DNA from: Baaleninema simplex PCC 7105
Lineage (GTDB): Bacteria > Cyanobacteriota > Cyanobacteriia > Cyanobacteriales > Geitlerinemataceae
Assembly: GCF_000332355.1 (NCBI RefSeq)
Contig: NZ_KB235960.1
Location: forward strand, 29,200 to 93,199
Reading direction: 5' to 3'
DNA: 64,000 bases
The translations under genes and the position numbers were made by a program. The number at the start of each line of letters is the position of its first letter. The stretch's first letter is position 1. The notes beneath the pieces are model-generated. The model made no database searches and had not been told where the DNA came from. It worked only from the letters and a program-made list of their open reading frames with translations. Positions 1 through 8,040 of this stretch are shown here, one piece after another.

Positions 1-1
1 T

Positions 2-493
2 TCTTCGGGAACCACGAACCAAACCACGAACTACCGTCAATCTTCAGTTCTCTACGCCACCCTATATACCGAGTTCTACCATCTCCTCAAACAGCGCATT
101 CTACAGGTATTGCCAGAGGTTCTCACCCAACTCGATCGCACCCCTTTCCGCATCGCCGAACTCGAAATGCAGCTGACAGCTCACAACGATGGCGGGTATT
201 ACAAAGTTCACAACGATTCCGGTTCCCCCGAAACCGCTACCCGCCAACTCACCTATGTCTATTACTTCCACCGCTGCCCCAAACCGTACTCAGGAGGCGA
301 GTTACGGCTTTACAACACCGATCTCGCCTCCGGGCGCGTCGTCGATTCCGACTGCTTTACTACCCTCGAACCACAGAACAACAGCATTGTCTTTTTCGAC
401 AGTCGCTGCCAACACGAAGTCATGCCCGTTCGTTGTTCCTCAAAACACTTCGAGGACAGTCGCTTTACCTTCAACGGATGGTTGCGGCAGTGA
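2..493 (+). CDS. 2OG-Fe(II) oxygenase, prolyl-4-hydroxylase type (5' end outside window)
   Basis: The reading frame is open from the left edge, so the gene starts outside the window; the TTG at 110 is not needed as a start. The visible C-terminal part carries the double-stranded beta-helix iron site: an H-x-D motif in KVHNDSG, a distal His in CQHEVMPV about 60-70 residues later, and an Arg in the following RFTFNGWLR strand that would bind the 2-oxoglutarate carboxylate. This is the arrangement of P4Hc-type dioxygenases that hydroxylate proline or other protein or peptide side chains. The substrate cannot be told. Family assignment is firm; the N-terminal domain is unseen. Confidence 0.82.
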   Translation, partial: SSGTTNQTTNYRQSSVLYATLYTEFYHLLKQRILQVLPEVLTQLDRTPFRIAELEMQLTAHNDGGYYKVHNDSGSPETATRQLTYVYYFHRCPKPYSGGELRLYNTDLASGRVVDSDCFTTLEPQNNSIVFFDSRCQHEVMPVRCSSKHFEDSRFTFNGWLRQ

Positions 494-515
494 GGGGGAG
501 ATGAGGAAGCGTTTT

Positions 516-545
516 TACAGTCACCAGTCACCAGTCACCAGTGAG
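516..545. repeat. short tandem CACCAGT repeat
   Basis: Three to four copies of a 7-base unit (CACCAGT) lie after the oxygenase stop. Similar CAGTGAACAGT and CTCCCCCT strings recur in other intergenic regions of this window (near 11.3, 20.6, 26.3, 43.3 and 47.2 kb). They look like the short tandemly repeated repetitive sequences common in filamentous cyanobacteria. Confidence 0.6.
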
Positions 546-646
546 ACGATCCGGCTAAACTTTTACCTGTTCGCTATGCTCACTCTTCCCTCTTCCCTCT
601 TCACTCTTCCCTCTTCCCTGAAAAAGCTCCCCGACTCCAAAAGCTC

Positions 647-1660
647 CTAAACGCTCGGACAAATGGAAAATACCAAGGGAGACTGTTCGGAGGCATCGAG
701 GCGTACTTCCAAGGTATAGATGCGATCGCATCGCACGTCGGGAAGCTCCACACAGAGATCTCCTGGGTCCGAACGCTGAGCGGTGGCGAGTTTGGCATCG
801 CCGCACAACTGCACGCGTCCGCCTTCGGGAAGCTGACAGAGCGCGTAGAGCCTCGGGCGATCGCCGTCGTTGCGGAAGTCGGCTTCCACAGTCAACAACC
901 CGTGGCTGGTGAGCCACTGGCGTCGTTCGGTCGGACGTGCTGGGGAAACGTGCAGCGATAGAGTTTCGACGATTTCTTTAGCAGCTAACAGCGACAGCAA
1001 CATTTGTTGGGTCGGGGTCGCCGCATCGTAAGATGGAGGAAAGTTATCGGCGGCGTCGGAGGAGGCCAGCAGCTTGTCACCGCTGCGACTGGCCGACCAA
1101 ATTAACAGGCGTTCCGTCCAGAGGTTGAGTTCGTCTTCGCGATCGGGAAACAGCGTTTCTACAGCGGCCATCAACCGCTCTCCTTGGCGAAGTGACGACT
1201 GCACGAGCTGCTGAGAGCGACTCAACAGCTCCGATAACACGTCTTCGGGAAGCGTGACGGGAAGGTCGATCGCTTGTAGTTGTTTCAACCACAAGAGGCT
1301 GGGAACTCTTACCCCAGTTCGGTCGTCAACGGGATCTGTATCGTACTCCAGCACTTCCGTCTCCCAGGGAAAGAGCGGTAAGTTATCTTGGAGTTGGTCT
1401 TGGAATCGGCGCTTGAGTAGCGCTTGAAAACGGTCTTGCACGGTTGGTTCGTCTCCTAGATCGATCGATTGATAGTTCGGTCGGGCTTCGGCATCAAGCC
1501 CGACCGGTTCCGGAACGTCGAGATTCGTCACATCGACGTTTACCTCGTTGTCTGCGGGGGGCGATGCCAAATCGTCCGTCGGATCTCGTAGAAGCCACGC
1601 AAAGAAACGATCTTCGACCGTTTCTCGGTCCCTGTTGGGGGAATTCGTATCATTATTCAT
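647..1660 (-). CDS. PatU-like protein (HetZ partner), probable
   Basis: A 337-residue acidic soluble protein with no signal peptide or membrane segment. A short segment near residue 15 (VEDRFFAWLLRD) resembles a second one near residue 73 (VQDRFQALLKRRFQD), which is followed by the aromatic motif PLFPWETEVLEY. The C-terminal 90 residues look like a beta-rich domain. The start codon overlaps the 3' end of hetZ by 8 bases, so the two are co-transcribed and probably translationally coupled. In Nostoc/Anabaena hetZ is followed by patU genes, and the hetZ-patU pair is known to be conserved in filamentous cyanobacteria. The PatU name is therefore from position and remembered motif similarity, not from an alignment. 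Role: pattern or cell-differentiation regulation, or a related function in non-heterocystous species. Confidence 0.55.
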   Translation of the reverse strand: MNNDTNSPNRDRETVEDRFFAWLLRDPTDDLASPPADNEVNVDVTNLDVPEPVGLDAEARPNYQSIDLGDEPTVQDRFQALLKRRFQDQLQDNLPLFPWETEVLEYDTDPVDDRTGVRVPSLLWLKQLQAIDLPVTLPEDVLSELLSRSQQLVQSSLRQGERLMAAVETLFPDREDELNLWTERLLIWSASRSGDKLLASSDAADNFPPSYDAATPTQQMLLSLLAAKEIVETLSLHVSPARPTERRQWLTSHGLLTVEADFRNDGDRPRLYALCQLPEGGRVQLCGDAKLATAQRSDPGDLCVELPDVRCDRIYTLEVRLDASEQSPLVFSICPSV

Positions 1661-2834
1661 CGCTGCGTTCGTCTCCTCCGGACACTCGTTCGTTGCGAAT
1701 TTCCCAAGCCCGTTTGAGTAATTGAAACCAGCGTCGTCGGATTTGGGTTGGGGTGCGGCCGAGTTGTTGGGCGATATTGTCTTCGGACTCGCCGCGACGT
1801 TTGCGTTGCAGTAATTCTACTTCTTCAGAACTACAGGAATTCAGGAAAGATTGCCACTGACTCGAGGCCATACCGAGATCGCGATCGAGATCGGCGTCGA
1901 GCCATTCGTGAACTAATTCCCAGCGGTGAGATAAAGCAAAGCGAATTAAATGATATTTAAACCGTTGTTGGAGGTAATCTCGCTGTCGCGACGTCAAACC
2001 GAGAATGGCTTCGATCTCTTGGGTGGGGAGATCTTGCAAGCGCAAAACGAAATAGTCGGCGCATTCGCTTTGGTTGTTGGCTTCGAGGTAAGCAATCAGT
2101 TCGTCGATGACGCGCGATCGCAGTAAGTCGTCGGTCGGATCGGGGGTCAGGTCTACCATGCGATCGCGCACTTGACTCGTGGGCGTATCGCTCCAGGTCG
2201 TATCGGTATCGTTAGGTTTTCCGTCTCCAGCGCGATCGAGATCGACGGCGAACTCGGGCGGTTGTTGTTGGGCGAAGGTTTGCGCTCTTAAAATGACGAG
2301 CTGTTGGCTGCGACCCCGTTTTAGAGTAATGCGCCGTTTGGCGTAGCGCTCGGTAAACGCCATGTATTCCGACAACTCTAACAACGTACGCGGCGAATAG
2401 GTGGCCTCGAGATCGAATTCCCGTCGTAACGCGTTGAGGGATTCGACATAAAAGCCCTGTAGGAAATCTTCGATGAGTTGCAGCCGTCCGTAGTAACTCG
2501 ACTGCACTGACGGCGGCGTAATATATCGATAGATAATGGCGCTCAGCGTGCTGTGAAGTTCGACCCGTCCGCCCCGAGATCCGAGGCGGTAGTAGTTCAG
2601 ACATTGCTGAACCCGATGGCGTGCGAGCTTGTCCGCCCAAGCTGCTACTTCACCGGACGCCTGGATGCGTTGGCTTTGCGTACAAGTCCGTTCGACTTCT
2701 TCGACAATGCGAGCGGCCACCGTTTGACAGTTTCCTTGACTAGCACGTGTGGACTGATGGAGATCGCGAGCGACTCTCTCGACCAGTGTTTCCGTATCTT
2801 GACGATCTGCTTCTTGCTGACTACCCGTCACCAT
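1653..2834 (-). CDS. hetZ: HetZ-family transcription regulator
   Basis: A 393-residue protein of the HetZ family, which in Anabaena is a DNA-binding regulator needed early in heterocyst differentiation. Family features visible are the helical N-terminal block (GSRGGRVELHSTLSAIIYRYI, then LIEDFLQGFY and YMAFTERYAKRR) and a C-terminal block with two helix-turn-helix-like segments: LPTQEIEAILGLTSRQRDYLQQRFKYHL near residue 275 and a sigma-70-region-4-like part, ESEDNIAQQLGRTPTQIRRRW, near 355. It starts with GTG or ATG close to 2834 and overlaps the PatU-like gene, which supports this copy rather than the paralogue at 18.3 kb as the hetZ orthologue. HetZ is widespread in filamentous species without heterocysts, so its presence does not prove nitrogen-fixing cells. 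Confidence 0.85.
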   Translation of the reverse strand: MVTGSQQEADRQDTETLVERVARDLHQSTRASQGNCQTVAARIVEEVERTCTQSQRIQASGEVAAWADKLARHRVQQCLNYYRLGSRGGRVELHSTLSAIIYRYITPPSVQSSYYGRLQLIEDFLQGFYVESLNALRREFDLEATYSPRTLLELSEYMAFTERYAKRRITLKRGRSQQLVILRAQTFAQQQPPEFAVDLDRAGDGKPNDTDTTWSDTPTSQVRDRMVDLTPDPTDDLLRSRVIDELIAYLEANNQSECADYFVLRLQDLPTQEIEAILGLTSRQRDYLQQRFKYHLIRFALSHRWELVHEWLDADLDRDLGMASSQWQSFLNSCSSEEVELLQRKRRGESEDNIAQQLGRTPTQIRRRWFQLLKRAWEIRNERVSGGDERSDE

Positions 2835-3044
2835 GACCCTCTCAAGTTTACAGCGAGATCGACTTCCGGAGATCTCGGCCGGAAGTTCGGCGGCGGTAGA
2901 TGCAAGGTTTGACGAATCGAATCTGACAACCCCATCCGAGCGAGGCGGTGCGATCGCACCGATCGATATACGTGGGGGCTTCGAGCGATATCGAAGTGAA
3001 TATGCTACGCTTTGTTTAAGGAATTTGACGCCATCGACACATCA

Positions 3045-3548
3045 ATGGGTAAGGTTCTCGTCCTGAACGCCTCTTACGAGCCACTGAATATTACGAATTG
3101 GCAGCGGGCGATCGTATTGGTATTGAAGGGGAAGGCGGAACAGCTCGAACACAACGGTAAGTTTGTTTATCCAGAGTGTCCCCTTCCTACGGTTATTCGA
3201 CTGCGTTACTACGTGCGAGTTCCTTACAAAGAGATTCCTTTAACTCGTCGCAACATCTTTTACCGAGACGCACACACTTGTCAATATTGTAACTACACGG
3301 GAGAGGAGTTAACCCTCGATCACGTCGTTCCACGATCTCGCGGGGGAGGTGACAGTTGGGAAAATTTGGTGACTGCCTGCGTGCGCTGTAACGTCAAGAA
3401 GGGCAATCGCACGCCCCAGGAAGCGGCCATGTTACTCAAACATCCCCCCCGACGACCTCACAGCAGTTTGTATTTTGAAGTTCGCAAATATCTCAAAAGT
3501 GGAACGCATCCCGAGTGGCACAAGTACGCCATCGGGATTGATTTTTAA
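3045..3548 (+). CDS. HNH endonuclease family protein
   Basis: About 167 residues from the ATG at 3045 (MGKVLVLNASYEPLNI), which is preferred to the upstream in-frame start at 3012 because the family begins this way. The HNH/zinc core lies near residues 78-120: CQYC, then LDHVVPRSRGG, then N of WENLVTACVRCNVKKGNRTP, i.e. CxxC - DH - N - CxxC. This single-domain protein is conserved in nearly all cyanobacteria and is not tied to a phage or restriction locus here. It is expected to be a metal-dependent nuclease; the biological target is unknown. It is transcribed divergently from hetZ with about 210 bp between them. Confidence 0.85.
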   Translation: MGKVLVLNASYEPLNITNWQRAIVLVLKGKAEQLEHNGKFVYPECPLPTVIRLRYYVRVPYKEIPLTRRNIFYRDAHTCQYCNYTGEELTLDHVVPRSRGGGDSWENLVTACVRCNVKKGNRTPQEAAMLLKHPPRRPHSSLYFEVRKYLKSGTHPEWHKYAIGIDF

Positions 3549-3582
3549 AGGCCGGCTGACGGGATGACTCGCGGGGGTAAGC

Positions 3583-4824
3583 TCACCCCATCTCCTCTGC
3601 TTCCCGTCGAGCCTCCCGCTTGGCTAGCAGGCGATCGAGCTGTTGTAAAGTGGCGATGACGATGGCGATGCTGGCAGCGAGAACCAACCAAAATCCGTGA
3701 GCGAACGCTTCGGTGCGATCGAGGGCAAACCCTCCTAACGGCGGACCGACGGCGTAGCCGACTGCCCAACACAGGGAATTGATCGACAAGTACACCCCCC
3801 GCAAGTTATCGGGTGCCAGTTCGACGACCAACGCCGAGGCGGAAGGGGTGTACGATACGGTCGCGATCGCCATAACGCCCAAGGTGATAACTGCCCACAC
3901 GAGCGGACGTTCGGTATTGCCCGTCGTCCACACGCCGACGAAGCTCAACGCCCAAAGTACGGCCGAAACGGTTAACGCTCGAGCGTGATTGAAGCGACCG
4001 AGCAGTTTGGCAACGGGTAGTTGTAACAACACGGACACGGCGACGTGCCAGGTAAACAAGCCACTGAGGACGTTGGGAGGAAAGCCGTTTCCGTCGTCTA
4101 CGGAGAGAAAGTTACTTAGATACACCGGTAAGGCGGTATCGGTTTGGGAAATGTAGGTGGTAAAGAGAACGTTGACGGCGACGTAGACGAGGAGAGTGCG
4201 ATCGCGCAGGGCGATCGCCCAGTTTTTGAAGGGATTTTCGGATTTTTCAATCTGACGCCCCGTTTCGACAATGGCGATCGCCAACACGGTAAAAAACAGC
4301 AGGTACGAGACGCCATCGAGGACGAACAGCAGACGATAGTTGTCGGTTCGAGCGATCCACGCACCGCCCAAAATAATGCCGAATTCCAAACCCAAGCTAT
4401 CGGCGAGACGGTTGAGGGCGTAGGTTTCTCGGCGTTTGTCGGGAGGAGTCAGATCGGCCACGACGGTTTCCGACGCCGGCCAGTACAGCCCGACCCCCAT
4501 TCCGTTGAGTAAGTTTCCGGCGACGAGGGTGGCGAAATCTTGAGTCGCAGCCAAGACGAACGATCCTGCTGCCGATAAAATCGCAGAGAGCAGTAAGGTT
4601 CGCTTGCGCCCCCAGTTGGGAGAGTCGCACATCGAACCGCTGAGGATGCGGCCGGCAACGCCGGAGATCGAGGCACTCCCTAACCCGATCCCGACTGCCG
4701 TAGCCGACAATCCAACTTGGTTGACGAAGAAAATCGAGGCGTAGAACAGTGTAAATCCCGTTCCGATTTGGGAAATAAAGCGCCCGATAATGAGAATCCA
4801 AACTTGTTTTTGCGCGTCGTTCAC
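3583..4824 (-). CDS. MFS transporter
   Basis: A 413-residue membrane protein with about 12 hydrophobic segments. The loop 2-3 motif A of the major facilitator superfamily is seen as SGSMCDSPNWGRKRTLLL (D..GR+R). The central loop carries the usual break between the two six-helix halves (around EKSENPFKNW, residue 200). The length is normal for a 12-TM drug:H+ or sugar-type MFS permease; the substrate cannot be read from the sequence. It converges with the HNH gene and diverges from the TPR gene. Confidence 0.85.
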   Translation of the reverse strand: MNDAQKQVWILIIGRFISQIGTGFTLFYASIFFVNQVGLSATAVGIGLGSASISGVAGRILSGSMCDSPNWGRKRTLLLSAILSAAGSFVLAATQDFATLVAGNLLNGMGVGLYWPASETVVADLTPPDKRRETYALNRLADSLGLEFGIILGGAWIARTDNYRLLFVLDGVSYLLFFTVLAIAIVETGRQIEKSENPFKNWAIALRDRTLLVYVAVNVLFTTYISQTDTALPVYLSNFLSVDDGNGFPPNVLSGLFTWHVAVSVLLQLPVAKLLGRFNHARALTVSAVLWALSFVGVWTTGNTERPLVWAVITLGVMAIATVSYTPSASALVVELAPDNLRGVYLSINSLCWAVGYAVGPPLGGFALDRTEAFAHGFWLVLAASIAIVIATLQQLDRLLAKREARREAEEMG

Positions 4825-5039
4825 GTCTCGAACCGTTCGGCGTTCCGAACGGATAACAGCAAAAGTCCAGATCGTTATGATATCGAGTCGCGATGTCGAA
4901 GCCCCGATCTCAGGTGGGGCGATCGCTCTGAGGTAGGCAGTCGCTGCGTTAAGGTGAAAGGGAAAGCGGGACGGTAGTTTGATTCGCTCAGTTGGCAGCG
5001 CCTCCCGCAGCGAGAAGCTTTGCAGACAGGATTGAGAAC

Positions 5040-5963
5040 ATGATACGAACGCTTCAGAATGCTTTGGTGACGTTGGTTTTAATCGTGTTAGGGGGGTTGG
5101 GCGTTCCGACGATCGCCGTTGCTGTGGAAACCGAAACGGTCGAAACCCTTTCGCCAGAAGCCGACCGACTGTTTCGACAGGGGGTCGGCCAGTTTGAGGG
5201 CGAGAATTACGCCGAGGCGGAACAGACGTTTTCGGAACTGATCGATCGCGAGTCGGATTTACCGGAAGCCTACTTTAACCGGGCGCGATCGCGGGAGGCG
5301 TTGGGACAGTTCGAGTCGGCGATCGAAGATTATAGCGACGCGATTCGCCTGCGTTCGGAGTACGTCGAAGCGTATATCAATCGCGGTAACGTTTATTTAG
5401 CCGCAGCCGCGCAACTGGGCGATTTGGAAACGGCGTTAGCAGATTTCGATCGCGCTCTCGAACTCGATCCCGATAATCCAATTCCGTATCTCAATCGCGG
5501 TAATATTTACGCGGCGCTGGGAGAGATCGAAACGGCTTTGGATAATTACGATCGCGCCCTCGAACTCGATTCCGGTTACGTTGAGGCTCACTACAATCGC
5601 GCGCTGACGCTGGCCGAACTCGGACGCGCGGAGGCGGCGTTGACGGGGTACGAGAACGCCCTCGCCGCCGTTCCCCCGGAACAACTGCTGTTGCAGGTTC
5701 CCATCTATCTCAACCGGGGGATGCTTTGGTTGCAACAGTCGAACCCTCAAGCGGCGATCGCGGATTTCGAGCGGGTTCTCGACATTAATGGGGAAACACC
5801 CGAAGCCTTCGGCAATCGAGGGTTAGCCTATGCTACGCTCGGGGAGTTCGATCGCGCCATCGACGATTTGCAACAGGCGGCGCAATTGTTCGAGCGACAG
5901 GGACGCTCTGAAGCGGCGCAGCAAGCTCGAGAAGCGGCTCGGTATTTGCAGCAACAGCGGTAA
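5040..5963 (+). CDS. TPR-repeat protein, exported
   Basis: The ATG at 5040 is preferred to the TTG at 4992 because it puts a clear signal peptide at the N-terminus (MIRTLQNALVTLVLIVLGGLGV...AVA). The mature part consists of about seven tetratricopeptide repeats (motifs such as AYFNRARSREALGQFESAIEDY, PYLNRGNIYAALGEIETALDNY, AFGNRGLAYATLGEFDRAIDDL). It is probably periplasmic or lumenal and acts as a protein-interaction scaffold. The next gene follows after 13 bp with its own Shine-Dalgarno sequence, so the two are very likely one operon. Confidence 0.85.
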   Translation: MIRTLQNALVTLVLIVLGGLGVPTIAVAVETETVETLSPEADRLFRQGVGQFEGENYAEAEQTFSELIDRESDLPEAYFNRARSREALGQFESAIEDYSDAIRLRSEYVEAYINRGNVYLAAAAQLGDLETALADFDRALELDPDNPIPYLNRGNIYAALGEIETALDNYDRALELDSGYVEAHYNRALTLAELGRAEAALTGYENALAAVPPEQLLLQVPIYLNRGMLWLQQSNPQAAIADFERVLDINGETPEAFGNRGLAYATLGEFDRAIDDLQQAAQLFERQGRSEAAQQAREAARYLQQQR

Positions 5964-5976
5964 GGAGAGAATTATC

Positions 5977-6318
5977 GTGACAAAACGTTATCGGGCGATC
6001 GCAATTGGGGTGGCGTGTCTCGTTTTTCTGTTTGCTGGTTTCGCCCGAGGCGCTACGGGAAACGTCGATGCTGAGACCTGCACTGCGAACGGGTTTTCGC
6101 TGTTTGGCAAAGTGCGTGTCGTCGAATCTTTTCCCGATTTAACGGTAAAGATCGTCGATGCGTTTCCCGATCTCAACGTACAAGTGGTCGATGCGTTTCC
6201 CGATCGCTGCGGTCAGTGGGAGTTTGTCGAATCTTTTCCCGATATTGAAATTAAATTCGTCGAATCTTTTCCCGATATTGAAATTAAATTCGTCGATGCG
6301 TTTCCCGGCATTCCGTAA
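5977..6318 (+). CDS. small secreted FPD-repeat protein, probable 7(1) septoil-knot domain
   Basis: A 113-residue protein from a GTG at 5977, preceded by AAGGAGAG 8 bases upstream; earlier starts in this frame lie inside the TPR gene. It has a signal peptide (about residues 1-25), then six copies of a V(V/I)(E/D)(S/A)FPD motif with FP at residues 52, 63, 74, 87, 98 and 109. Spacing is 11 residues except for a 13-residue step at a CGQW insertion. Two cysteines (35 and 78) could form a disulfide. The order (NGFSLFGKVRVV, two repeats, CG-W, repeats, FPGIP end) matches what I recall of the small bacterial family named 7(1) septoil knot domain, one of the most complex protein knots predicted. Function is unknown. 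Two of the repeats are identical at DNA level over 33 bases, showing recent unit duplication. Confidence 0.7.
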   Translation: MTKRYRAIAIGVACLVFLFAGFARGATGNVDAETCTANGFSLFGKVRVVESFPDLTVKIVDAFPDLNVQVVDAFPDRCGQWEFVESFPDIEIKFVESFPDIEIKFVDAFPGIP

Positions 6319-6464
6319 TTTTGTTTGTTTTTTTGAGGATGCCATTAAACTCGCCGATAGGCTTACAAGTCTTAGAAACTATGAGATAAGTCTGTCGGAC
6401 GAGTTCGAGTTTTTTGCCATGAAAGTGCCGTACGTTTTTAAATCGCAGCACATTTTGGACTGCT

Positions 6465-6968
6465 TCAAAGATATCCAACATTGCGAATGACGGCGACCGT
6501 TTCCAACTCGCGTGCGACCGATCGCATCTCGTCTTTATCTTTTTGAGACCAAACTCGAGGAGACCGACAGTGATGGGCGACTAACAATCCCCACAACTCA
6601 CCATCTTGGAGGATGGGGGCGACGAGGTTGGCTTTCACACCGATACTATTTAGAAATTCCCGATGACAAGGATGTATCTCTGCTGTGTCTACGTTATCGA
6701 TCGCCTTCAAACGACCTTCGAGATAGAGCTGAGCGTATTCGCCCGTGAAACAATCGTCAGCTCCCGTCGAGCCTAAAATCGAGAACTCTGGAGAAGACAG
6801 AGATTCAAACGTCACTTGTCCTTTCCATTTTCGGTAGAAATAATACAGCACGATGCGATCGACATTTAAGCGATCGCGAAGTTGCTGCGTTTTACTTTGA
6901 ATTAACGCATCGCCTGCTAGGGATCTCGACAGACGATTGGTGAGGATTCGCAATTGACGGTCTAACAT
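6465..6968 (-). CDS. stand-alone GAF domain, DXCF-type cyanobacteriochrome
   Basis: A 167-residue protein that is almost entirely one GAF domain. It has the Cys-His pair of bilin-binding cyanobacteriochromes (IHPCHREFL, Cys101-His102) followed by the usual VKANLVAPILQDGELWGLLVAHHC strand-helix. It also has an Asp-Xaa-Cys-Phe motif (D71-D-C73-F74). Cys73 and Cys101 are 28 residues apart, the same spacing as the two chromophore-linking cysteines of TePixJ as I remember it. A blue/green photoreceptor binding phycoviolobilin is therefore expected. No output domain (kinase, GGDEF, MCP) is fused, and there is no room for one: only 146 bp separate it from the next gene. It may act through a partner protein. 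Confidence 0.8.
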   Translation of the reverse strand: MLDRQLRILTNRLSRSLAGDALIQSKTQQLRDRLNVDRIVLYYFYRKWKGQVTFESLSSPEFSILGSTGADDCFTGEYAQLYLEGRLKAIDNVDTAEIHPCHREFLNSIGVKANLVAPILQDGELWGLLVAHHCRSPRVWSQKDKDEMRSVARELETVAVIRNVGYL

Positions 6969-7449
6969 AAACTTTAGATTTTCAACCCCAATTCGAGCGA
7001 TCGCATTTTTTATCTATGATATAGCAACCCTAAATCAGTTGTGTAACAAAATTGAGACAAAAAGGGAATCGGGAACGGGGAATAGCGGATCTGGGAATCA
7101 GATTTTTTCGGGTGTTTTAATTTTTGACGACTCATTTGGGACTGCTATAGCTAAAAACGATTCGAGATTTGAAATATAGAACTTAACAAAAATAAATATA
7201 CAAAGACGGAACGAGAACCCGAACTCGCGATCGTCTCGCTTCAACAACATGAGGTCTCGTCTCGATCGCTTGTTTCCCCCCACATTTCCCATCCGAAGGT
7301 CTCGATCCGCCTTGCAAAAAACAGCAGTGCGTTTCTCGGATCGTTCCGCAACACCTAAATTTCAACCCCGAAACCGTCAATTCTTTCCCCATCGAGGGTA
7401 AAATACAAAATCGCTTTGTTGAGTCTATCGATCGCCAGGAGAGAAACCG
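6969..7449. other. intergenic region, no gene
   Basis: This 480-bp space between the divergent cyanobacteriochrome and TRAP genes contains the MITE at 7020-7149 and otherwise AT-rich DNA. No open frame with coding character is seen. It should hold the promoters of both flanking genes, but I cannot place their -10 or -35 boxes with confidence. Confidence 0.5.
7020..7149. mobile_element. MITE with TATAGCA termini, about 130 bp
   Basis: The left end reads TATAGCAACCCTAAATCAGT and the right end, reverse-complemented, reads TATAGCAGTCCCAAATGAGT. That is an imperfect terminal inverted repeat of about 24 bases, starting with TA as expected for IS630/Tc1-type insertion. The 130-bp interior codes for nothing. 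The parent transposase is not in the window. Confidence 0.6.
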
Positions 7450-8040
7450 TTGCAAACCCTGTTACGTCTGTCGCGGCTCGTCGATCGCGCCAACGAATCG
7501 ATCGGTCGTCTAACAGGCTGGCTCGTCCTTCTCATGGTCGTTGTGGGAACCTGGAACGTCATCGGACGGTATGCGGGCCAAGCCATCGGTATCAAACTCA
7601 GTTCCAACGCTTTCATCGAAACCCAATGGTATCTCTTTAGCTTAGTGTTTTTATTAGGTGCTGCCTACACCCTCAAACATAACGAACACGTGCGAATGGA
7701 CGTGTTGTACAGTAACTGGTCGCCCCGCCGCAAAGCGTTAGCGGATGTCATCGGAACCCTACTGTTTCTCATACCGTTTTGCGCTGTCGCCCTGTGGTTC
7801 GTGCGATCGCCGATTCTCAGTTCTTGGCAAATTCAAGAAACCTCCCCCGATCCCGGCGGCTTACCCCGCTATCCCATCAAAACCTTCGTATTCGTCAGTT
7901 TCGTTCTGCTGATCTTGCAAGGCATTTCCGAAGCTATCAAAAAATGGGCGGTGTTTGTCGGCGAGATCGGTGCAGAGGCCAATTCCCACGACGCAAATTC
8001 TGAAGGCACAAACACAGAAGAGGACGGTCGAAATGACTGA
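7450..8040 (+). CDS. TRAP transporter small permease (DctQ family)
   Basis: A 196-residue integral membrane protein with four hydrophobic segments, the size and topology of the DctQ subunit of tripartite ATP-independent periplasmic transporters. The family motif region is FSLVFLLGAAYTLKHNEHVRMDVLY (residues 60-85). The start is TTG at 7450, preceded by AGGAGA with good spacing. The last 8 bases overlap the start of dctM, so the two subunits are translationally coupled. TRAP systems take up organic anions (dicarboxylates, 2-oxo acids, glutamate in Synechocystis) using the sodium gradient. The substrate is unknown because the solute-binding subunit is not nearby. Confidence 0.88.
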   Translation: MQTLLRLSRLVDRANESIGRLTGWLVLLMVVVGTWNVIGRYAGQAIGIKLSSNAFIETQWYLFSLVFLLGAAYTLKHNEHVRMDVLYSNWSPRRKALADVIGTLLFLIPFCAVALWFVRSPILSSWQIQETSPDPGGLPRYPIKTFVFVSFVLLILQGISEAIKKWAVFVGEIGAEANSHDANSEGTNTEEDGRND

